In this document: positions 46,455-56,272 of the stretch, piece by piece | Layout of the letters: every line of letters begins with the position of its first letter | Position numbering within the stretch: position 1 is the first letter of the stretch | Source of the DNA: Muricea muricata | Lineage: Eukaryota; Cnidaria; Anthozoa; Malacalcyonacea; Plexauridae | NCBI GenBank assembly: GCA_963855995.1 | Contig: OY979716.1 | Span: 85,151,042-85,215,041, forward strand | Direction of reading: 5' to 3' | Length of the DNA stretch: 64,000 bases | Program-made: the position numbers and the translations under genes | The notes under the pieces: generated by a model | The model's database searches: none | The model's input: only the letters and a program-made list of their open reading frames with translations | Told to the model about the DNA's origin: nothing

Positions 46455-48585
46455 ATAAGGACATCAAGGACAAAAAAATCGGCAGAAAAATTAAAATGGC
46501 GCGAGAACAAGCGATTCGAACGCACGAGGTACAACTAATACCGATCTTTGTTTTAATCGCACGCAAACGTACGTCTTATGGAATGTAGCTACATCGATTA
46601 ATTGTACGATACTTATACCATAATTCCAGACGAAGGGTTTAAGTTAATTCGAGACGTCAAATCGTGTTGTATCGTTTTGGCCGTGAGTGGAACCTTTTGA
46701 TTAATTCTATACTACTACAATATCCAACGGCTACTAGTCGACGTTAGTGCAGGATATCAACTTTTTACGCATGTGTAGCGTGCGATCAAAACGAAGATAT
46801 CAGTTTATTGGACGCTACTTATCGTCAAAATTTGTGTCCGTATTATATGCTAAAGAGCTTAAATTTTATGTCCTAGTAAGCGCAGAACACAACAGTTTAG
46901 CAGAACATCATAATATTTTAGCAGGAGTGAAGGAACTGAAGGACGTCATATATATTGGCTAAATTTAATTATTACAGGGGGATTATTTGGAAAATTCAAC
47001 GACTTCGCAGTGTAAACATGGCGGCTTTAATGTCTTCTATTAGACAATGAGATAAATGGAGATACTTTCACATTTATATGGCTCTACATGTAGAGCCAGC
47101 AGGTCACAGGTGCTTTTCGTAATAAAACCGTAATATATGACACATAGCTATGTTTTCGTAATGACACATATGTTCAGCTCGACCTACATGGGCTACGAAG
47201 CAAGTTGAGAACATGTGAACTGCAGTTATTCAATGTTTTTTATATCAATGAAGAATGGCATGGAAATATATTTCAACTGATACACACAGCCGTTTTAATG
47301 ATATAACAATTTTTATATTTAAGTCTTTGCTTCCGTCAGACGGCACCATCAAGCCATACCATATAACCACAAATGATCTGCGCGGCCTTCAGAGAAAACT
47401 TTTCTAGGCATAAATAAACCAGTGAACTTGTTTATTATGACTTTAAATAATATTTTATTGTAAATTTTTTCATCTACCGACTAGTTTAACCTTGAAATTA
47501 ATGGGTTGCGTGCACAGTTGTAATGATTTAGATCTGGTAATATATTGATTTCTGCAATTTCTACTACTTACAAAAACTTAGTCACCACACTCTATACTGT
47601 ATTAATTTGGCTTACATTATATGCACATACATTTTTCATTAAAGTGCCAATACGATGAAAATTCAGCCCTCTTAATTTCAATGAGTTTACACTTAATAAA
47701 ACAATGTACTTCAGAATAAACCACTATGACGTATTCGTTTTCTCACTATGTTATCTAGAGATCTTCGTCATTTTGAAACACGTACGCAAATGCCTTTTGA
47801 CGCCATTTATCACGCATATACTAACCAAAATGAACAGTATCGCTATAAGAGTATGAGGCAGAATATTTTCAGATGTTATACCAGTATGTGAATTCAAAAG
47901 ACCGCGAGTCTTAAAAATTTTAACCCGCAGAGGTCGAAAGGATTGTTTCAATTCCAAGGGCCGTTCTGTGTCCATGGAAAAGTCAAAATGACTCTTCATG
48001 GGAGTCTTGCGACTCCACCCAAGAGTACAACTAATCTTCGATGCAGGAGCCAATTTGACTCATCTCTGAGTGAAATTGCATAGAATAGTTAACAGCGCAT
48101 CTGCGTATGAAGTACTATTTGCGATTACGTATACCACGGCCAGTTGACAAATAATTCAGCTAAAAAAGCTTATAAAAGGAAACAAATTCCGAAAAATAAA
48201 CCGTTCCAAAGTTATCGAGGTTTCGTGGCAAAAATCATCTGCCTGGCTCTACATTAGAATGTGAATCATAGCCACGAATGCGAAAGTAGAGCCATTTATC
48301 AGGCACTGGCATTAAAGTAGTTGTGTGTTCCAAATAATCCCCCTGACACCCCGTAATAAATTTAGCCAATGACGTACGCTATTTTGCTGAGCTGACATGA
48401 TGTTCTGAGGGAAATTAGCGCTGCCATTGTGAAATTTCACTCCTGTTATGATATTCTGCTAAAATGTTATGATGTTCTTAGGTTACTGAGACATAAAATT
48501 TAAGGTTTTCAGCACATAATTTAGATACAATTCGCTTGTTGAACTTTTAATTTTTTATGCCGATTTTTTTCTTGTTCATTTACAC
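46455..48585. mobile_element. Long-inverted-arm element (foldback type), ~2.1 kb
   Basis: The arms pair over several blocks: CAGGGGGATTATTTGGAA (about 46975) with TTCCAAATAATCCCCCTG (to 48343); TTGGCTAAATTTA with its complement outside these; CTTAAATTTTATGTC; and AAAAAAATCGGCA. On the inner side, TGTAGAGCCAG pairs near 47090 and 48245. The left arm has an extra segment of about 300 bp (46525-46840). The interior holds no recognised gene; a minus-strand frame at 47751-48053 has one hydrophobic segment but no homology I recognise. CAGGGGG may be an older inner terminus. Confidence 0.6.
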
Positions 48586-49096
48586 GCTATTTAGAGAGAT
48601 GAATTTCGATGCATTGCAATGGGGCGTAGTGTAATGTATTTTTTGGTATTTAACAATTAACACTTATTGACTGAGACCGAGGGAAACAGTATGTTTTGTG
48701 GACCAGAGACTGTCGATGTTTCCCGAGGCGAAGCTGAGGAATAAATGAACTTTGACACTCGGCATATAATAATACAATTTAGTGCACAAGCATTTTTCTT
48801 GCAAAGTTCTATTTGATCGTGTATGCGACACTAAAAAATAACCGGCTCTTTATTGATAAAGATTTTGTCGTCCTCACAAAAAATTCACACTACACGGTAG
48901 GTATACATTGCAAAGCCAGTGGGAGCCAAGGTTGGGTCCCTGGATTTGGAAACTAGCTATCGCAAGCAAGGGCCCCACGCTCTTGACACCAGCACCCATG
49001 ACCATACAAGGCTTTTGACATGTAAGCATGTCACTGACAGAGGAATCACAAGATGCCAAGAAACTCGAAGCTGTCTATCAAATTTACAACCCTTTA
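48586..49096. other. Non-coding; fragment of a GGGAAAC hairpin repeat
   Basis: At 48669-48750, ACCGAGGGAAACA and TGTTTCCCGAGG form an imperfect hairpin typical of a MITE remnant. No gene seen. Confidence 0.4.
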
Positions 49097-49247
49097 CAAA
49101 AGTGTTGCAGTAATTAGTATTTGATTATTCATGTCATGCAACCATGCAGCATAATCTTGTAATTCTAGCGGGAAACACACTAGGAATAAAAGTTCGAATT
49201 CCATCTTGCAATTGAGTAATCAAGTGTTAATTACAGCAACACTTTTG
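49097..49247. mobile_element. 151-bp MITE
   Basis: Ends CAAAAGTGTTGCAGTAATTA and the complement of TAATTACAGCAACACTTTTG; the match continues through TTGATTAYTC. Non-coding, target duplication unclear. Confidence 0.75.
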
Positions 49248-50180
49248 AAGAAGGCGTGATGTAACTTGGTAGACTGCTACCAGTTTCTATGGTTATTATA
49301 CCTGCCTTTTCAAAATAATTAATAGCATGCGCGATGCGTGTGTTGATATCAAGTTGACGTAATCTGCGATAGGATCGTTCTCCGCGAGTTACTAGCAAAT
49401 GAAAAAGTCAAATGTTTGACCATCAATAACGACTTTGTCCGTCCACGGTTTCGAAATTTGCCTTGCCGCTCTTGATCTTGTTTGTAGCCATGGTTGGCGC
49501 AAATTTAGTCAGAGTACAACGTCACTAGAGTGCTGTAGTTTACCAGTGCAGGCACTAATGAAATTTAGGCTAGAAAAGCAGCAAGCTTCTCGTCCTAGTG
49601 TGCAAAGTGTTATAGTTCATTTTGCTACACCGGTACACACATCGAGCTATCTCGCAGATTTATTGCGATGCATAGAACGCTGATTTGCAATGCGAGTTTT
49701 TCATGTTAATCACCAAAATTCTATACATTGGAGTCAGAATTAGCACTGAATTTCAGGAATATCTTTTCGTAGATTACTGGGAATTTACTCAGCTTAAGGA
49801 ATCGATTCTGTAGTGAATGCAATTAAATCGTTGGCATTAAGTCACCGCAACAGTTTACTGATTTGTCGATCCGCCCTAATAGAATTACTGGGAGGCTATT
49901 TTTTCGATCACAAATGACAAAACAAATAAAAACGTAACATTTTCTTCAATTAGCGGTGTTTATACTAGAGACTGATAACTTGTCAGGACGAACTTAGGCG
50001 AAATTTTTTAGTAATTTAATTCGTCTAGCTGCGATAAACACAGACAACAGACGAATTAGGTGTCCACACGAACTTTGTCTTAATAGACGAACTTTTGGTT
50101 CGTACAGACGGATAGTTCATCCTCTTGCATAAACGAAATATTAACCCTTTTATATCATCAGGTCTCTATTCATTATTGCA
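49248..50180. other. Non-coding; no gene recognised
   Basis: A plus-strand frame at 49435-49683 has no family motif. A short inverted pair GTGTTTAT/ATAAACAC encloses about 49955-50042. The region ends in TTCATTATTGCAG, a likely 3' splice site. Confidence 0.4.
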
Positions 50181-50550
50181 GAAACTAAGACGTCGACTAA
50201 AAACGCTAAAAAGATCAGCAACCATTTCGCCTGAAGAGAAGGTAGAGTTAAAGGTTGGGTTGACAGCAAAGTCTATGTCACCCGAGCATAGTGATGAGGA
50301 GGTAGAAGAAAGGGGGTCTTCTGCAGACTCTGATGAAGACGCCCCTGCTGTGCCGAAGAAGACAATAAAAGTCCGACCACTTTCCTGGCGAAGCGACCGA
50401 TTCTATAAGACGTTGATGTCCTTGGGTCGAAAATGGCTTCGAAGGACCTCAGACAAGGCAAGGTCGATGATAAAAGACCGGATACTGGGAGAACCCATTG
50501 AAATTGAGGCTCCAGAAGAAATACCGGACTGGATGGTGAAAGAACGATAA
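50181..50550 (+). CDS. Orphan terminal exon, TE-associated-looking, function unknown
   Basis: After the acceptor ATTGCAG the frame is open to TAA at 50548-50550 (123 codons). It has a basic start (KLRRRLKTLKRSATISPEEK), an acidic stretch (MSPEHSDEEVEERGSSADSD), then a conserved-looking block KVRPLSWRSDRFYKTLMSLG and the ending PIEIEAPEEIPDWMVKE. Similar C-terminal layouts occur in proteins encoded near cnidarian transposons, but I cannot name the family. Upstream exons were not found. Confidence 0.5.
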
Positions 50551-51604
50551 TTGTTTTAGTTAACGTAAACATGCAGCCATTGTAAGTTTGACATCTTTGC
50601 GATATTCAGCACCTTTTTTAACAAAATGCAATATATGCTTTAACACAAAAACTGCATCTTCACAGTCTTTCAGTTGACAGGAAAAGTTACTGGAATTGAC
50701 GTCATTTCTAAAAAACAAAATAAACAAAACTATTTGTATTTGTTAAAACGGCCGTGAAGATGACATTTTCGGTACCAGATTCCTTTTATTTAAAATGTGT
50801 CGCATGTAACAAAGATGTTAAATTCACAATGGCTGCAATACCAATTTTAAACAACCTAGGCTATAGTATATTATTAATTGCAAAACTCATAGCCAAACAA
50901 AAGAATGGACAAAAAACGTAGACTAAAGCTAACGCGACATCCTAGCGTAGCTACATTTATAATTATTGTTTACCAGACAGGAGGTCCGGATGGGAAAAAA
51001 CTGTGTCCGAGCTCTTGAAATTATTACGAACGCAACCAGTATTTTTTTAAAAGCAACAGTGATAATTCTACCGAACCAAATATTACTTAAGGACATTGTG
51101 ATTTACCATTTTTGTTTAAAATTCCTAAATAGAAAGTGGGAAATATATCTAAGTGAAATTATTTAGCAAGTGTATATCACGCTGTACCCTGGATGTCGTG
51201 ACAGCAACGCTGGTCCTTTAGCCTGCTTTCCAGTTCATTTCATTGATATTGCTTCTGCAGCTTGATTCGCCGGCATGCAAATACATGCAAGTAATTAAAG
51301 GCCGTCAAAACTTTATGATAACTTAACTTTCGTTTATTGTTTAAGTGGGTGCTGTTGCATGTTGCAAAGCACTGTAACAAAAGTAATGAGTATAGTTAAA
51401 TTAATTATAATAGAAAAAATATATCCATCAATCAAATCAGTGTTATGTCTATTATTCTCGTAAGAAACAGACTGGTCAAACATGATTGTGCTTGCCGAAC
51501 CGTGGTCAGCCTAATATTGTACATGGCAATATATATATAGCTACAAAATGTATGCAAGAATTATAACCTAAAGAAAACGATATTAAAGCCACAACACACT
51601 AGCA
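50551..51604. other. Non-coding; no gene seen
   Basis: AT-rich sequence with short frames only. Confidence 0.45.
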
Positions 51605-51940
51605 TCATAGTGCAAATTATAAAATCACACTTAATTTGCACTATGGTAAAGGTTGGTGCAAATGTGTTTCTGTTTGCAAAAAATTTGCACTACATGCAAA
51701 TGCACGTGCAAATTCAAAATTCGCACTAAATCCACACACAACGACAAACTATATGCAAATATACAAATTCGCACTAAATTCGCAACCGTGCGAATTCGAG
51801 CATTCGCGGTATTTGCATCTTGGCACCCAGTGCGAATTTCGTGCAGACGTGATGTTTGCATGGGTGCAAATGTGAACAAACATAAGCCAATTTCAAATTC
51901 GCATCACATTTGCACATACATTTGCACTATGTGAAAATAT
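51605..51940. mobile_element. MITE-like element packed with TTTGCAC motifs
   Basis: Begins CATAGTGCAAATT and ends ACATTTGCACTATGTG (inverted). The heptamer TTTGCAC/GTGCAAA and near variants (TTCGCAC, GTGCGAA) recur more than a dozen times in both orientations. It sits directly against the truncated USP fragment of the MULE, probably cutting it off from its N-terminal part. Confidence 0.65.
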
Positions 51941-51944
51941 GATT

Positions 51945-52287
51945 TTTCGTCCCGTGTCTGGCCAGTGGTGCTGTACAGATGATCTGATGGTAACTAAAGT
52001 ATCACTATTTGAAGCTACCCACCAACAACCGTATCTGTTGTTTTATCAAAAAGCTCAAAAATTGCCTTGCCCATTTAGGAAATGCAAACGAAGCCTGCTG
52101 TCATTGAAGAAAGGCTCATGCACCCCTGATCCGAGTACCGAACAACAAAAGATACTCGGAGAAAAGCAGAAAAATGGAACAAATAATCTCAAAAGAGGTA
52201 GTTCATTTGTGCAGCCAAAGGATTTGAGCAAGAGTCCTAAAATGGAATCCAAAGTAGTACCCACAAGTAGTATAACAAGAACATGAA
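51945..52287 (+). pseudogene. C-terminal end of a USP (C19) deubiquitinase domain
   Basis: SGQWCCTDDLMVTKVSLFEA, then QQPYLLFYQK, matches the end of USP/UCH domains (W..DD..V...YLLFY). The catalytic Cys and His boxes lie upstream and are absent here. A lysine/serine-rich linker follows to a TGA at about 52285. The downstream frame (Ulp1 protease) begins within 50 bases, so both seem to belong to one coding chain of the MULE. Confidence 0.6.
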
Positions 52288-52332
52288 AGGATAAGCATTT
52301 AACCCGAAACAAGAAGGCAACCCACAAAAAAC

Positions 52333-53465
52333 TTGTACAACATGGAAGAAGACGGCAACATGAAAGAAAAAGATTGCAACACGAAAGGAAAAGATTGCAA
52401 CACAAAAGATTTCACACGAAAAAAGGAGCATAAAGCGAGCAAGGGGAATTCGGAGGAAGTCTTGATTCATGAACACACCATACACGTAAAACGACCAGTT
52501 TCTATCCATACTGTGCCTCCAAACTACTATGTGAACAACAATCAATGCCCTCTACTGACAAAACCAGAAGTTGTGCGATCATCAAATAGCGTTTGTGTGT
52601 CATACCGAACGATTAGCGAGATCAACAAACAAAAACCAGAAATTATTGCACAAAAAGGTGTAAAAGTACAGAAGCATCCACGATTGGCTGGTTGGGCACC
52701 TGGCAATATGTTATGTCTTCTCCCACACCAAAGTGGTAGCGGCTCGTGGTTATCAAATTTTGTAGTTAATCATTTTCTGTTGTTGTTAGAGGAGCATGCA
52801 ACGAAAATTGGATATAAGATCAAAACATTAAATTGCGATGTACTCAACAATATGACGAAGCCATGCAAAAAAATATTTGTGAAAAACAAATATAACACAC
52901 TATATCCTAATGTGTTTTGACAGTGACATTATTTTAGGCTTATTTAACCAAGGCCAACACTGGACTTTATTATCAGTTTTTCCAAGAGAGAAAAGGATGG
53001 TATTTCTTAATTCACTATTTAAAGGATCCGTGGCGGAACCAGCATTCTCATGCTGCTGCAATTTTCTCACTTGTCCCACTGAAGAAGAAATTGATTGGTC
53101 AGAGAGGCAGTTCCTGATTATTCCAGAGGAACACATACCTCAGCAGCTTAATCTCTACGATTGTGGAATGTTCTCAATCAAATGCGTTTGGCATCCCTCT
53201 TGACTTTCACGAGCACAGCATTGTGGATTTCAGGTTTTCCACAATATTAAGTTTGTTCACACAGAATGTGGAAGTGGATTACCAGTATTGTAACATTGCA
53301 GAAGGTGGAATCACAATCGAGAATACACAGTTCACGACCGACAGAAATGAAGAAAAGTCATTAATGCCTGAAACAAAATCCACAAAACCCAGAATGATGA
53401 TATTGAGAAAACACATATATCAAACACTTATCCCCTGTTTGAACACAACTATGCCAAAAAGATAG
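52333..53465 (+). pseudogene. Ulp1/SENP-type C48 cysteine protease encoded by the MULE, frameshifted
   Basis: It would remove SUMO or ubiquitin-like tags. After a lysine-rich N-part, WAPGNMLCLLPHQSGSGSWL and FVVNHFLLLL form the substrate-binding start. The frame shifts near 52915. FNQGQHWTLLSVF carries the catalytic His, the Asp position reads Asn in VFLNSLF, and QQLNLYDCGMFSIKC carries the Gln and Cys. A second shift near 53190 leads to IPLDFHEHSIVDFRF and a stop at 53465. Two frameshifts and the Asp-to-Asn change make it non-functional. Confidence 0.78.
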
Positions 53466-53508
53466 ATACTGGTAACAGTCAGTCAAGTTATCCACCCCCC
53501 CAGCTGAG

Positions 53509-54245
53509 ATGTCTGCCATCCTACCGCCTGCGTACAAGTATAAATTACTTAAAATGGAAAATATAGAAACAGAGTCTGTCATTGGTTCACCTAAAGATGC
53601 ATTCATCCTTTCATTTACAATAGCTAATATTATCAACAAAAACAATGTGTTGGAATGGAAGAAGGCATTTTTGGAGATTTCCAATTTAAAGTACAACGTA
53701 CGACAAGGGAAAACCATCTCATTTTTGCAATGGTACATCTGTTAATGTAAAAGAAAGAAACTTACTAAAAAACAAGAAGCAAAATTAAAAGTACAGGAAA
53801 GAAGAAACAAGGCATTTGGAAATAAAAACAAGGATCAAAAAGAACTCCATTTACTTTCAAACTCCAAGCAAAATGTCAATAAAACTTTTTACCAAAAGAT
53901 CTTCTAATGATATGTGTGAGGTGAAGTTATTCTGGAATCATAATCACAGCACTGAGTGTTATCATTTAAAAACTTTTCACGAAGTACTACCAGCAACAAA
54001 ACAGACTTTTGAAGAATACTTTGAGAATGTATTGTTCCCAAGTGAAGCAATCCAACACCATGCAGCAATTTTTTTAGCAGACCCAGCAAACATACTTAAA
54101 GTTGCTGACAGACGCTTCTGCCCCACAAGTACAGATATGCGAAATATATGTAATAACTGGAGAGACAGAGTGAAGGGGCCAAGCAATGGACAAGAATTGT
54201 TTAAAAAAACTTAGGCAACTAATACAAGATTACAACAAAAAAAAA
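53509..54245 (+). pseudogene. MULE transposase, N-terminal half
   Basis: AFILSFTIANIINKNNVLEW, then NVRQGKT and VKLFWNHNHSTECYHLKTF form the FAR1/WRKY-GCM1-like DNA-binding start typical of Mutator transposases. ATKQTFEEYFENVLFPSEAI and WRDRVKGPSNGQELFKK lead to the core. A frame change near 53750-53815 and an A-run indel at 54203-54209 (KKT-stop instead of KKLRQLIQDYNKK) break it. It stops at the terminus of the inserted Helitron-like element. The C-terminal half resumes at about 61215. Confidence 0.75.
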
Positions 54246-54248
54246 TAG

Positions 54249-54263
54249 GTACGCGTAGCGTAC
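54249..54263 (-). terminator. 3'-terminal hairpin of the Helitron-like element
   Basis: Six-base stem GTACGC/GCGTAC with a 3-base loop, directly outside the 3' copy of the 11-bp terminal repeat. Confidence 0.7.
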
Positions 54264-54275
54264 ATGTGGGTAGCC

Positions 54276-56272
54276 TCAACGAAGTAACCCAAGGCACTCC
54301 AAATTATAATTGTACATTGCTAAGCATTGTGACCATGTTAAACACGCTGCATGATCGCTATTTTGCAGGTTATGCTCAAACCCAGACTAACTGCAATGCT
54401 ACGTTTGATGTATGCAAAAGGACTTCTTTTTGAAATAGGTGCATGCTAGTCTAGATTCGGTACAAAAAACTTCTACATAAGGTATAAGGGATTAAAGTTT
54501 TTGTAGTTAAGCTAGGCCACAATGCATTAATGCACTCTCCCGACAAAAGGTGCGCCAGTAAATATATACGTTGGACACAGTAAACGAACAGTTACACAAG
54601 TATATATTTTAATACACCAATTAGATCATACGAAGTACACTGTGTAGAGAACGTATGTACAACATCGTAGCTAATATCAATTTTACGAGTGTGATTTACA
54701 CATATACACTATTTTTTACAAGAGAGAGAGAATATAGAGAAATGAAACAAAATGGAAGAAGTAAACACAAAGACATAATGACATGTTGGACAATACAATA
54801 CTAACAATTTAACACACAACGAGCAAGGTTCTAGGATAAGCGGCACACATGAACGGATTTGAAGGACAGAAGGATAAATTAATCAGCTACTATAGTTTGA
54901 TATAAGTAAACTATTTGTCACGTATGTTGTTCAATAAAAGCCTTTGTAATTTTGTCATCCTTTCGTATATGGAATAACTTGGCTTTACGAAACATACATC
55001 CAGTATGAACGCACGGCTTGTTTGTATGGCTCATTCTTGAATTGTTTAGCACGAAGTTGCTTCGTCTTTGACAAGTATCGGTAAGCATAATGTAGATAGC
55101 TTTCCAAACGATACGATGAATCTGGTATGAATGAATTTGTTTGATTGACAATATCTGTATCATCATCAATTGGTTAGATACAATGGTACAAGATCATTAA
55201 TCCCAAAGTGATGGAAGGTTGTTTGCAAAGTTTATTGACAATTATCACATTTGTCCGTCTCAGAATCAGTTATTATTGAATCCTATCATTCGCAATGTAA
55301 AGAAGCATAATTGTACGTAGAGAGATAAGTTTGGTGACTGTAGTTGGCCTATTAAAAGCAACAACAGGTTATTAAATACAAATGAATCCACGACTATGAT
55401 TAGGTATGTGCTTATTGAATACGAATACAATTTATTAGCATTAAAGGCATTATTATATTTACCTCAAAATCTTTGATGTAAATATCAGTAAAGGGCCGGA
55501 TATATAGATTATTCCATTGTTACGATCATTTCATCAAATTGGTATGGCACTGATCCAATTGTTTTCAAGCAACAAGCATAATTGTACGTAGAGAGGTATG
55601 TTTTGTGACTGTAGTTGACCTATAAAAGCAAGAACAGGTTATTACACACAAATGAAGGCACAATTAGGATTAGATCTACCTGTGTATTGAGTACGAATAT
55701 CTTATTAGTATCAAATGTACTATTATATTTACCTCAAAATCGTTAATGTAAATATCAGTACAGGGCCGGATATATCGACAACTCCATTAATACATTCCTT
55801 TCATCGATTTACTATTGCATTGATCCAATTGTTTTCCAGCAACAGGTATAATTGTACGTAGATAGATAAGTTTTGTGACTGTAGCTGACCTATAAAAGCA
55901 GCAACTGGTTAATAAATACAAATGAACGCACGACTAGGATTACATACGTGGGTATTGAATACGAAAATCGTATTAGCATTAAAGGCATTACTATATTTAC
56001 CTCGAAATCTTTGATGTTTCAGACTAGCTTGGACGTGATGTGATTAATTTTGAAATACGCCGCCGAAACCTGAAAGAAAAAAAAAGTGAAAACTGAAAGA
56101 GAAAAGAAAAATATCATTGTATATTCAAAGATGCTTACCTTTTACATTAATCAGAGGCAGGCCAATAAATATTGGCCTGATTGTCTAACCATGTCCATGC
56201 TATGGCTACGTCTATACCATTTCAATAAATTATGGCTCTCTTTTAAACATGTTATTTATATGTTTGCTATCA
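54276..56272. other. Non-coding 3' region of the Helitron-like element
   Basis: About 2 kb with no supported gene. A minus-strand frame at 54918-55169 (83 codons) is unassigned. Most of the right part is the ~270-bp tandem repeat. Confidence 0.55.
55306..56020. repeat. Tandem repeat of ~270 bp, 2.7 units
   Basis: Unit starts at 55306, 55577 and 55847 share ATAATTGTACGTAGA, then GACTGTAG(T/C)TGACC, TATTTACCTCAAAATC and CAGGGCCGGATATAT. The third unit is incomplete. Spacing is 271 and 270 bp. The units are moderately diverged. Confidence 0.88.

Noticed and set aside
47751..48053. Membrane protein gene on the minus strand
   Set aside because: One hydrophobic stretch in an isolated 100-codon frame inside a foldback element; no start, splice or family support.
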